From Ekhidna sp. (GTDB lineage Bacteria > Bacteroidota > Bacteroidia > Cytophagales > Cyclobacteriaceae): a stretch of 6,560 nucleotides of DNA. Every line of letters begins with the position of its first letter. The stretch's first letter is position 1. The translations under genes were made by a program, and so were the position numbers. Under the pieces are notes generated by a model, which did no database searches, had not been told where the DNA came from, and worked only from the letters and a program-made list of their open reading frames with translations. The stretch spans positions 1 through 6,560 of the forward strand of contig JABSPG010000215.1 of the NCBI GenBank assembly GCA_013214445.1. Direction: 5' to 3'. Of this stretch, positions 1-5,187 are shown piece after piece.

Positions 1-1
1 C

Positions 2-649
2 ACTGCAGAAACCAAATTCAGCTTACTAAAAGTCAAGTGGTTACGATTTATCTTCTACGTTTCCTTGTTCCAGGTCTGGTCTTACTACACACATATCGTA
101 TTGACAACACTGGAACTTGTACCTGCAAGTGATGTTTTCGGCTGGTTTTTAGTGGTGTTGGATCTGGTTTTAGTTAATGGTCTCATTTTCATTGCCATGA
201 AATATCCAGAATTAGCCACAGGTGTTTCAGCTCTGAAGGACCGCATCAAAAATTATCCTGAAGAAAAATACCAGTATTCAAAACTTGAAGCTCCGAAAGC
301 GCAAAAGATTATTCAGGAGATCAGACAGTTCGTAGAAGAACAAACGGCTTATCGAAATGCTGAGCTTTCATTGGGCGATGTGGCAACCTCCACAGGCTAT
401 GAATCAAAGTTGATCTCTCAAGCCATCAATCAGTACCTGAAATTAAACTTCAAGCAATACGTCAATAAGGTGCGACTAGAGGCAGCAGAACGCATGCTCT
501 CCTCCTCAGATCATGCTGAAATGAGAATCAATGAAATCATGTACGCAGTTGGGTTCAACTCGAAATCTGCTTTCAGCACGCTATTCAAGGAAAAGAACGG
601 ATGCACACCCAATGAGTACAGGAAGAATAGAAATAAAGCTGTGGTCTAG
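2..649 (+). CDS. AraC-family transcriptional regulator with membrane N-terminal domain (5' truncated by window)
   Basis: The reading frame is open from the first bases of the window to the TAG at 647-649, so the gene starts upstream; the in-frame TTG at 65 is internal and not a credible start. Seen: about 70 N-terminal codons with two hydrophobic stretches (roughly codons 14-33 and 46-66, the second containing FGWFLVVLDLVLVNG), then a charged linker, then about 90 residues with two helix-turn-helix motifs. The first HTH contains LGDVATSTGYESKLISQAIN. The second contains INEIMYAVGFNSKSAFSTLF followed by the AraC signature ending TPNEYRKNR. Known of the family: Bacteroidota carry many AraC-type regulators with a multi-helix membrane sensor in place of a soluble sugar-binding domain; the C-terminal domain binds DNA. 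Inferred: a membrane-tethered regulator responding to an unknown signal. It is co-directional with the beta-propeller gene 69 bases downstream, which could be a target. Family call is sure; ligand and targets unknown. Confidence 0.92.
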   Translation, partial: TAETKFSLLKVKWLRFIFYVSLFQVWSYYTHIVLTTLELVPASDVFGWFLVVLDLVLVNGLIFIAMKYPELATGVSALKDRIKNYPEEKYQYSKLEAPKAQKIIQEIRQFVEEQTAYRNAELSLGDVATSTGYESKLISQAINQYLKLNFKQYVNKVRLEAAERMLSSSDHAEMRINEIMYAVGFNSKSAFSTLFKEKNGCTPNEYRKNRNKAVV

Positions 650-718
650 GTCCGAACAGGTTATGTAATTTAGTGATATTGTAGCAGCAGCTTTCCACAT
701 TACCTGACAACCCAACCC

Positions 719-1993
719 ATGAAAAAAATACTACTCGGTGTTCTTGCAATCGGATTTATAATCTTGGCCATTTTCTTATTTAACCTGGGTCAGCGACCGG
801 ATCGGGACTACCCTTCATTCCCCCTCGATCCTGAAAATAACGCCGCTACAGTGCATGACAGCATTCCACTGAGAGATGTCGTGGGGACGGGAAACAACTG
901 GGACGGAGTAATTACCATCTTCGATCCCAACACCTACAAAATCATAAAAAAAATTAGCGCCTTGCCAGACCGAGAAGAACGATTTAATGAGATCTACTCA
1001 GGCTTTAAGCGAAGGCTGGCTGCTGGATTCATTCGAGAGTTTATCGGTGAAGGCAATGATCAGTTGGTGGACGATATGTTCACCTCTAATGATGGCAGGT
1101 ATATCTATGCTTCCAGGCCCAGTTTCGCTGATGTGGTAGCACTGGACGTAAACTCCGGAGAAATCGTCTGGCGCACACCTGTAGATGGGCTCAGAACGGA
1201 TCATTCTGCCATTTCACCGGATGGGAAGATCTTTTTGGTTTCAGCCTCCACAGCGCGAAAAGTACACGCTATTGATGTGGAGACCGGTAAAATTGTCGGT
1301 GAATTTGAATCGGGAGATCAACCGCATGAGAATACCTACTCAGAAGACGGCAAGCGTATCTATCACGCCAGCATCGGAAAGGTCTTTGTCTCCTCCCCTA
1401 GCCTGGACTTTTTAAAAGGAGATCGATGGCTTCAAATCGTTGATGCGGAGACGTACGAAGTGATCCGACGTGTAGACATGAAGGAAAAGCTGGAAGAGGC
1501 AGGTTATGAGCTGATGGATAGAGCCATCCGCCCCATGGCCATCACCAAAGACGAGAAGTTTGCGTACTTACAAATCTCCCTGTTTCACGGATTTTTCGAA
1601 TACGACATTGAAAACGACCGCATCACCCGAAAACTGGACTTGCCCACGCCTCAGGATCTAGCACCCGGTGATCACTTGCTCAATTCCGGTCACCATGGGA
1701 TCGCCTTAAGTGGAAACGATAGCACCATTTGCGTGGCAGGGACGATGGACGGTTACATCGCAATGGTGGACCGAGCCACGTTTGAATACTCGACCATCAA
1801 ACTCTCCGATGACCCAAAAGAAGCCAAACCCTACTGGGCCACTTCCAGCAAAGACGGAACAAAGTCGTACGTTTCCATCAGTGGACTGGATAAGGTTATG
1901 GTTGTCGATTATGCTACTCGGGAAGTAGTCGCAGAGGTACCTGTGGGCAACCATCCGCAACGGGTGAGAAATGGACAGCTACGATTGAAGTAG
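719..1993 (+). CDS. Membrane-anchored YVTN/YncE-like beta-propeller protein
   Basis: This 424-residue protein starts at the ATG at 719. Residues 1-24 (MKKILLGVLAIGFIILAIFL onward) form an uncleaved-looking signal anchor with no lipobox cysteine, which supports this start; the rest should lie in the periplasm. Seen: repeated blade-like units with the pattern 'hydrophobic strand, D-x-x-T/S-G/Y-E/K-hydrophobic', for example ALDVNSGEIVWRTPVDG (141-157), AIDVETGKIVGEFESGDQPH (184-203), IVDAETYEVIRRVDM (240-254) and MVVDYATREVVAEVPVGNHP (394-413), with 'SPDGK', 'SEDGKR' and 'SKDGTK' turns before strands. This is characteristic of YVTN/YncE-type propellers. Members bind partners or ligands; some are linked to redox or surface functions, but none has a predictable activity from the fold alone. 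No catalytic motif is visible. Bases look richer in G+C (about half in sampled lines) than the two hydrolases downstream. The 3' end is duplicated as a decayed copy at 3211-3381. Fold call is firm; function unknown. Confidence 0.88.
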   Translation: MKKILLGVLAIGFIILAIFLFNLGQRPDRDYPSFPLDPENNAATVHDSIPLRDVVGTGNNWDGVITIFDPNTYKIIKKISALPDREERFNEIYSGFKRRLAAGFIREFIGEGNDQLVDDMFTSNDGRYIYASRPSFADVVALDVNSGEIVWRTPVDGLRTDHSAISPDGKIFLVSASTARKVHAIDVETGKIVGEFESGDQPHENTYSEDGKRIYHASIGKVFVSSPSLDFLKGDRWLQIVDAETYEVIRRVDMKEKLEEAGYELMDRAIRPMAITKDEKFAYLQISLFHGFFEYDIENDRITRKLDLPTPQDLAPGDHLLNSGHHGIALSGNDSTICVAGTMDGYIAMVDRATFEYSTIKLSDDPKEAKPYWATSSKDGTKSYVSISGLDKVMVVDYATREVVAEVPVGNHPQRVRNGQLRLK

Positions 1994-1997
1994 GCTA
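1880..1997 (+). repeat. 3' end of beta-propeller gene, duplicated at 3268-3385
   Basis: By hand alignment, 107 of 118 bases match 3268-3385 without gaps, including the stop codon and the four bases GCTA after it; similarity then ends. Eight of the eleven differences are synonymous in the propeller frame, and the other three give E to Q, P to L and K to R. A second, more diverged block (1652-1708 against 3211-3267, 46 of 57 bases) lies directly upstream in the remnant but 171 bases further upstream in the intact gene. Confidence 0.93.
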
Positions 1998-2063
1998 TTT
2001 AGATATCATTGAATACCAGCATTTTAATAACAAGGCACTGTGAGAGAAGTAACGCGCATCACA

Positions 2064-2072
2064 TAAATTTTG
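2064..2072 (+). promoter_or_regulatory. Possible Bacteroidota -7 element upstream of the lipoprotein esterase
   Basis: The bases TAAATTTTG resemble the TAnnTTTG consensus of the Bacteroidota primary sigma factor, but have one extra base between TA and TTTG (or, read as AAATTTTG, one mismatch). No convincing -33 TTG or TTTG sits at the usual distance. If real, transcription would begin near 2080 and give a leader of about 55 bases before the ATG at 2135. It sits in an otherwise featureless 141-base gap in which no hairpin terminator was seen. Confidence 0.22.
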
Positions 2073-2134
2073 GCGGTAATTAAACCTTTACAAGAAAACA
2101 CAGTCTAAGGGTGAAATCAATAATGATAGTAAGT

Positions 2135-3199
2135 ATGAACAAAGTAGCTTATCTGACAGTTTTCGCAATCTTTCTCTGTGCAGCATGTAATGAAGAAGAA
2201 CAAATTTTGCCAGACAATGGAATACCAATAGTTAAGTCCGAATCCTCATATACTGTTCTAAAAGAAGAAAATATCACCTATGCTGATGGACTTAGTCATA
2301 ATGCAACAAGCAATTCCTCCTTTGCAATTCCGCTAAAATTAGATTTATACTACCCTGATAATAATTCTAGCAATAGACCTGTTTTTATGTTTATTCATGG
2401 TGGTGGATTTAGAGGCGGAATAAAGACTAAACCCGAAATTATAGAGATGGCTAATTATTATGCTTCAAGAGGATGGGTATTTGCGTCAATAGATTATCGA
2501 ACGGTAGAAGAACTTGGTACAATACAAGGCATGACTCAAGCAGAAGTATTATCTCACTATAGAGGACTTGCGCCTGAAGAATGGATTGAAAACAGTTTTG
2601 AAGGAGCAGAAAGCGCAGATGAAGTACAGCAAGCTACCGCTATGTATCTCGCCCAGCGAGATTCAAAAGCAGCTCTCAGATGGCTTGTGGCAAATGCTGA
2701 TTCTTACAATATAAATACTGGCTACATCACAGTAGGTGGCGCTTCTGCCGGAGCTATCACGACAATTGCGTTGGGAATTTCAAATCAAGAAGACTTTAGA
2801 GACGAAATTACCATTAGCGATGATCCTACCCTTTCTACTACCAATTTAAACGAATCTTATGTAGTGAGAAGCATGGTTTATTTCTGGGGTTCAAATCTAA
2901 AATTAGATGTGTTTGAAGCAGTATATAATTTGAATCAATATGACAGATATGACGTCAATGATCCTGAATTATTCATGGGGCATGGTACAGCTGAGGATCT
3001 TGTCACTCCTTATGAAGAAGCACTCGAACTGCAAAGCATATACAACTCTATAGGTATATACAATGAACTTGCAACCCTACTATTGCCCAATGGTGATCCC
3101 GCGGGGCATGGAGCTTGGAATGCAATAGTAGATGGAAAAGGTCTATTCGAATTGTCTTTTGATTTTTTAGTTGACAGACAACAATTGATTCTGGAATAA
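2135..3199 (+). CDS. Lipoprotein esterase, alpha/beta-hydrolase fold (HGGG type)
   Basis: I chose the ATG at 2135, giving 354 residues, because it begins a compact lipoprotein signal peptide (MNKVAYLTVFAIFLCAAC, lipid-modified Cys18). An in-frame GTG at 2111 and ATG at 2123 would only add eight or four residues before it. Seen from Met 1 at 2135: KLDLYYPD, then the oxyanion-hole motif HGGGF (88-92), nucleophile elbow GGASAG with Ser204, probable acid Asp288 in HGTAEDLVTPY, and His325 in AGHGAW. This is a complete catalytic triad in the right order. Known of the family: HGGG-type hydrolases cleave carboxylic esters, often acetyl or feruloyl groups on polysaccharides or small acyl esters. About 60 residues between the oxyanion strand and Ser204 (including residues around 130-170, glutamate-rich) may form a cap. 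Inferred: an envelope-anchored esterase of unknown substrate. The 5' half is AT-rich relative to the propeller gene. The gene lies between the intact and decayed propeller copies, suggesting acquisition. Confidence 0.88.
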   Translation: MNKVAYLTVFAIFLCAACNEEEQILPDNGIPIVKSESSYTVLKEENITYADGLSHNATSNSSFAIPLKLDLYYPDNNSSNRPVFMFIHGGGFRGGIKTKPEIIEMANYYASRGWVFASIDYRTVEELGTIQGMTQAEVLSHYRGLAPEEWIENSFEGAESADEVQQATAMYLAQRDSKAALRWLVANADSYNINTGYITVGGASAGAITTIALGISNQEDFRDEITISDDPTLSTTNLNESYVVRSMVYFWGSNLKLDVFEAVYNLNQYDRYDVNDPELFMGHGTAEDLVTPYEEALELQSIYNSIGIYNELATLLLPNGDPAGHGAWNAIVDGKGLFELSFDFLVDRQQLILE

Positions 3200-3210
3200 A
3201 GACTATTTCT

Positions 3211-3381
3211 CTAGATCCAGAACCCGGTGATAACTTGTTCAATTCTGGTCACCACGGGACCTTCTTAAGTGGGCTGGATAAGGTCATGGTTGTCGATTAT
3301 GCGACTCGGCAAGTAGTCGCAGAGGTACTTGTGGGCAACCATCCGCAACGAGTTAGAAACGGGCAGCTACGGTTGAGGTAG
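3211..3381 (+). pseudogene. Remnant of a second beta-propeller gene (5' lost, internal 57-codon deletion)
   Basis: This stretch translates in one frame, from LDPEPGDNLFNSGHHG through SGLDKVMVVDYATR to GNHPQRVRNGQLRLR and a TAG at 3379-3381. It matches residues 312-331 and then 388-424 of the protein encoded at 719-1993. The 171 bases encoding residues 331-387 are missing; the join falls at AGTGG(A/G), and the intact gene carries AGTGGA at both corresponding positions (1709-1714 and 1880-1885). No ATG or GTG opens the fragment upstream of 3286 and the frame is stopped at 3172-3174, so it is not an intact gene. It begins 11 bases after the esterase stop. The 5' part of this copy is absent from the window. 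Within the 369-base gap 3200-3568, this remnant occupies nearly half; the rest holds the promoter and hairpin candidates listed separately and nothing else I recognise. Confidence 0.9.
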
Positions 3382-3512
3382 GCTACAAAAAGCATTAAAA
3401 GAGTCCGATAGTGAATTTTTACCGAAGGATTAAAACAAACCTTTAGCTATCACTAAGTAAGCAAAGCAAATGGATTGCTGCTCTTACTGTTAATTTTGAT
3501 ATGTCTAAGCGG

Positions 3513-3520
3513 TATATTTG
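3513..3520 (+). promoter_or_regulatory. Candidate Bacteroidota -7 element for the BAAT-type hydrolase
   Basis: TATATTTG matches TAnnTTTG exactly. A TTTG lies at 3495-3498, but only 14 bases separate it from the element, shorter than the usual spacing of about 19. That TTTG is itself part of a second exact match, TAATTTTG at 3491-3498, so either could be the real -7. The start codon at 3569 is about 43 bases downstream of the expected transcription start for the nearer element. Confidence 0.4.
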
Positions 3521-3565
3521 ATGAATAAGGAGAGTATTCCTTATATTAATCCTCTGCATAATTGA
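3521..3565 (+). other. Possible 14-codon leader ORF before the BAAT-type hydrolase
   Basis: An ATG at 3521 opens a 14-codon frame (MNKESIPYINPLHN) that ends with TGA at 3563-3565, three bases before the hydrolase ATG and in the same frame. It has no signal-peptide character, so it is not a displaced start of the hydrolase. It could act as a leader peptide, but its ATG abuts the TATATTTG element, so it would only be transcribed from the more upstream candidate at 3491-3498. Chance is a serious alternative for so short a frame. Confidence 0.15.
3525..3544. repeat. Perfect 7-bp inverted repeat at the expected transcription start
   Basis: ATAAGGA (3525-3531) and TCCTTAT (3538-3544) are exact reverse complements around the six bases GAGTAT; in RNA a further G-U pair can close the stem to eight pairs with a four-base loop. 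It lies five bases after the TATATTTG element, where an operator or a 5'-end mRNA hairpin would sit. No T-run follows, so it is not a typical intrinsic terminator. The arm contains AAGGAG, but no start codon lies at ribosome-binding distance. Confidence 0.45.
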
Positions 3566-3568
3566 CGG

Positions 3569-4396
3569 ATGAGAATAATAACTTTGTTGATTTTACTTGT
3601 CTTTTCCGAAAGTTGCCCTTGTCAGAAACTACCAAAGAACTACGGAAACCTAGAGACCGAACTATTTCTTTCTCAAATTCCTAACAATTCACTTGTGGTA
3701 GCATTTGGAGGAAGTGAAGGAGGTAATACATTCGCCAACGAACAAAATAGAGATATCCGACAAGACTTCCTTAATCGTGGGTTTCATTTCGTTTCCATAG
3801 GCTACTTCGGAACAAAAGGGCTTCCAAAACGCCTTGATCGCATCTCGCTCAGTGCAGTAAACGACACCATTCATAACATTAGCCATGACCTTGGAATAGG
3901 ATATTCGGATATTTTATTGGTTGGAGGTTCAAGAGGTGGAGAGCTTGTTTTAAACCTGGCAGGTCCTTTTAGTTTCATGGGTGTAATTGCAATGGTACCT
4001 TCAAACATCACTATTCCCAACCATAATAATAAGAAAACCACTTCCTCTTGGACCTTTAATGACATAGAAGTTCCTTACTTCGATATTGATAAAATATTGA
4101 TACGATACAAAGGATGGTCAAAGGCTATAGAAGAATCATTAACAACTCAGCACCAAAATAACCCAGCATTAATTCCGATTGAAAACATTAATGGATTTGT
4201 CCTGCTAACATCTGGAAAGTTGGATGAGCTGTGGCCATCCTACAAAATGTGTAACATTATGATTGATCGCTTGAATAAGAAGAACTTTAAATTCCCATTT
4301 GAACACATTGCTTTTAATGATGGCCATAGTTCTTCGAGCCACTGGCCCGATATTTTTAAGTTTCTTGATGATCAACTGGTAAGAAACAAGAAATGA
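3569..4396 (+). CDS. Exported BAAT C-terminal-type alpha/beta hydrolase
   Basis: This 275-residue protein starts at the ATG at 3569, which opens directly into a hydrophobic export signal (MRIITLLILLVF). The following SESC (Cys16) is not a standard lipobox, so lipidation is uncertain. Seen: the oxyanion-side motif VVAFGGSEGG (43-52), nucleophile elbow GGSRGGELVL with Ser121, acid Asp219 in SGKLDELWPS, and His253 in NDGHSSSSHWPD. The GxSxGGELAL-like elbow and the (D)DELWPS motif are those of the C-terminal domain of bile-acid-CoA:amino-acid N-acyltransferase and acyl-CoA thioesterases, a domain related to dienelactone hydrolase. Those eukaryotic enzymes use Cys at the nucleophile in BAAT and Ser in thioesterases; here it is Ser, which points to hydrolysis. 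The N-terminal immunoglobulin-like domain of the full-length enzymes is absent, leaving the catalytic domain alone. Export argues against a CoA substrate; a small ester or peptide is more likely. It is AT-rich like the other hydrolase, but the two do not look like recent duplicates. Confidence 0.85.
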   Translation: MRIITLLILLVFSESCPCQKLPKNYGNLETELFLSQIPNNSLVVAFGGSEGGNTFANEQNRDIRQDFLNRGFHFVSIGYFGTKGLPKRLDRISLSAVNDTIHNISHDLGIGYSDILLVGGSRGGELVLNLAGPFSFMGVIAMVPSNITIPNHNNKKTTSSWTFNDIEVPYFDIDKILIRYKGWSKAIEESLTTQHQNNPALIPIENINGFVLLTSGKLDELWPSYKMCNIMIDRLNKKNFKFPFEHIAFNDGHSSSSHWPDIFKFLDDQLVRNKK

Positions 4397-4493
4397 TATT
4401 CATAAGAGGTACCTTCATCCACAAGCTTACTGAGCTATTTGAAAAGTCAATCTTACGGATGGCTTAAAAAAAATAAGGCAGCCAAAATAGGTA

Positions 4494-5069
4494 ATGAAAG
4501 AATCCAAGGAGATTTGTCCCATAAATCAAGAAGCATGGAGGGAGTGGCTTTCGTCCAATCATGACCAAGAAGATGCGGTTTGGTTGATCTATTTTAAAAA
4601 AAACTCACCTAAACATAACCTCAGCTGGAGCGATGCAGTGGATGAGGCGCTTTGCTTCGGATGGATTGACAGTGTCATCAGGAAAATAGATGCTGATAGC
4701 TACAAACAGTACTTCACTAAAAGAAAACCAAAAAGCAACTGGTCTAAAGTCAATAAGGACAAAGTCAAAAACCTGATTGACCAAGGGCTAATGCAGCAGG
4801 CTGGATATCAAAGTATCCAAATTGCGAAAGAAAATGGCTCTTGGAACAATCTTGATGCCGTGGAGGCACTGATAATTCCTGAAGATCTAAAACTGGAATT
4901 TTCCAATTATGAAGGATCATTTGAGTACTTTATAAGTCTGAGTGATTCCTCCAAAAAAATACTGCTGTACTGGGTAATATCTGCCAAGAGACCCGAAACC
5001 AGGAGAAAGCGAGTCTTAGAGATCGCCCAAAATGCTAGCAATAGCACCAAACCAAAACCATTTAGGTGA
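4494..5069 (+). CDS. YdeI/OmpD-associated family protein
   Basis: The protein has 191 residues from the ATG at 4494, without a signal peptide, so it is cytoplasmic. Seen: AWREWLSSNH (14-23), the family core WSDAVDEALCFGWIDSVIRK (45-64), then YFTKRKPKSNWSKVNKDKV (73-91). The C-terminal helical part contains FEYFISLSDSSKKILLYWV (143-161) and AKRPETRRKRV (164-174). These are the conserved blocks of the YdeI/OmdA family, and the length is typical. Known: members are widespread small proteins; Salmonella YdeI/OmdA has been linked to resistance to cationic antimicrobial peptides together with OmpD, and annotation pipelines often use 'bacteriocin-protection protein'. Biochemical activity is not settled, and transfer of the peptide-resistance role to this organism is inference. 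It stands alone: 97 bases follow the hydrolase and 118 precede the next gene. I found no good promoter match in the upstream gap. Confidence 0.9.
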   Translation: MKESKEICPINQEAWREWLSSNHDQEDAVWLIYFKKNSPKHNLSWSDAVDEALCFGWIDSVIRKIDADSYKQYFTKRKPKSNWSKVNKDKVKNLIDQGLMQQAGYQSIQIAKENGSWNNLDAVEALIIPEDLKLEFSNYEGSFEYFISLSDSSKKILLYWVISAKRPETRRKRVLEIAQNASNSTKPKPFR

Positions 5070-5075
5070 AGGAGA

Positions 5076-5129
5076 GCATCGATAAGCCTAGCCAGTCGCA
5101 CTTACTGGCCTACTTGCAAAGCCTGATGC
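5076..5129. repeat. Nested inverted repeats after the YdeI-family gene
   Basis: GCCAGT (5091-5096) and ACTGGC (5104-5109) are exact reverse complements around a seven-base loop; flanking TAG and CTA can extend the stem if one base bulges. Further out, GCATC (5076-5080) pairs with GATGC (5125-5129). The structure begins seven bases after the stop at 5069 and could be a transcript-end hairpin, but no U-run follows, so intrinsic termination is unproven. The outer arm overlaps the candidate promoter for the next gene. Confidence 0.3.
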
Positions 5130-5144
5130 GATAAGATACTTTAG
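5114..5144 (+). promoter_or_regulatory. Candidate Bacteroidota promoter for the lipoprotein gene
   Basis: TTG at 5114-5116 is followed after 20 bases by TACTTTAG (5137-5144), which differs from TAnnTTTG at one position. The spacing is close to that of Bacteroidota -33/-7 promoters. Transcription would begin near 5151, giving a leader of about 37 bases before the ATG at 5188. Confidence 0.35.
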
Positions 5145-5187
5145 TAAACTTAGGATTCTTATAGATAGATCCTCAAACCAATAGTCA

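Noticed and set aside
998..1204. Minus-strand open frame of 68 codons within the propeller gene
   Set aside because: It lies wholly inside the well-supported propeller gene, has no recognisable domain and looks like a shadow frame; the same holds for the other minus-strand frames at 1706-1960, 3048-3242, 3689-3886, 3871-4065, 4907-5101 and 5919-6125.
1185..1415. Plus-strand alternative frames inside the propeller gene (also 1710-1928)
   Set aside because: They are fully contained in the propeller gene in another frame, with no domain and no start context.
3286..3381. A possible short protein from the ATG at 3286 in the propeller remnant
   Set aside because: It would encode only the last 31 residues of a propeller, without a signal anchor, and cannot fold as a blade set; a pseudogene explains it better.
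2082..3445. Shared AAACCTTTA at 2082-2090 and 3437-3445, upstream of both hydrolases
   Set aside because: Nine AT-rich bases at different distances from the starts (about 45 and 124) are easily chance, and flanking bases do not match well enough to claim a common operator.
4460..4484. TGGCT/AGCCA inverted repeat with an A-rich loop before the YdeI-family gene
   Set aside because: Only five pairs with a loop of about 15 bases, and no T-run on the coding strand; too weak for a terminator or operator.
4494..5069. Interpretation of the YdeI-family gene as an immunity partner of a bacteriocin in this locus
   Set aside because: No bacteriocin precursor, transporter or maturation enzyme is present nearby; the family name alone does not support a toxin-immunity system.
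3382..5187. Integron-like cassette array, since single accessory genes are separated by gaps with inverted repeats
   Set aside because: No GTTRRRY/RYYYAAC attC core pair is seen at the gene boundaries, and the hairpins are short and unlike each other.
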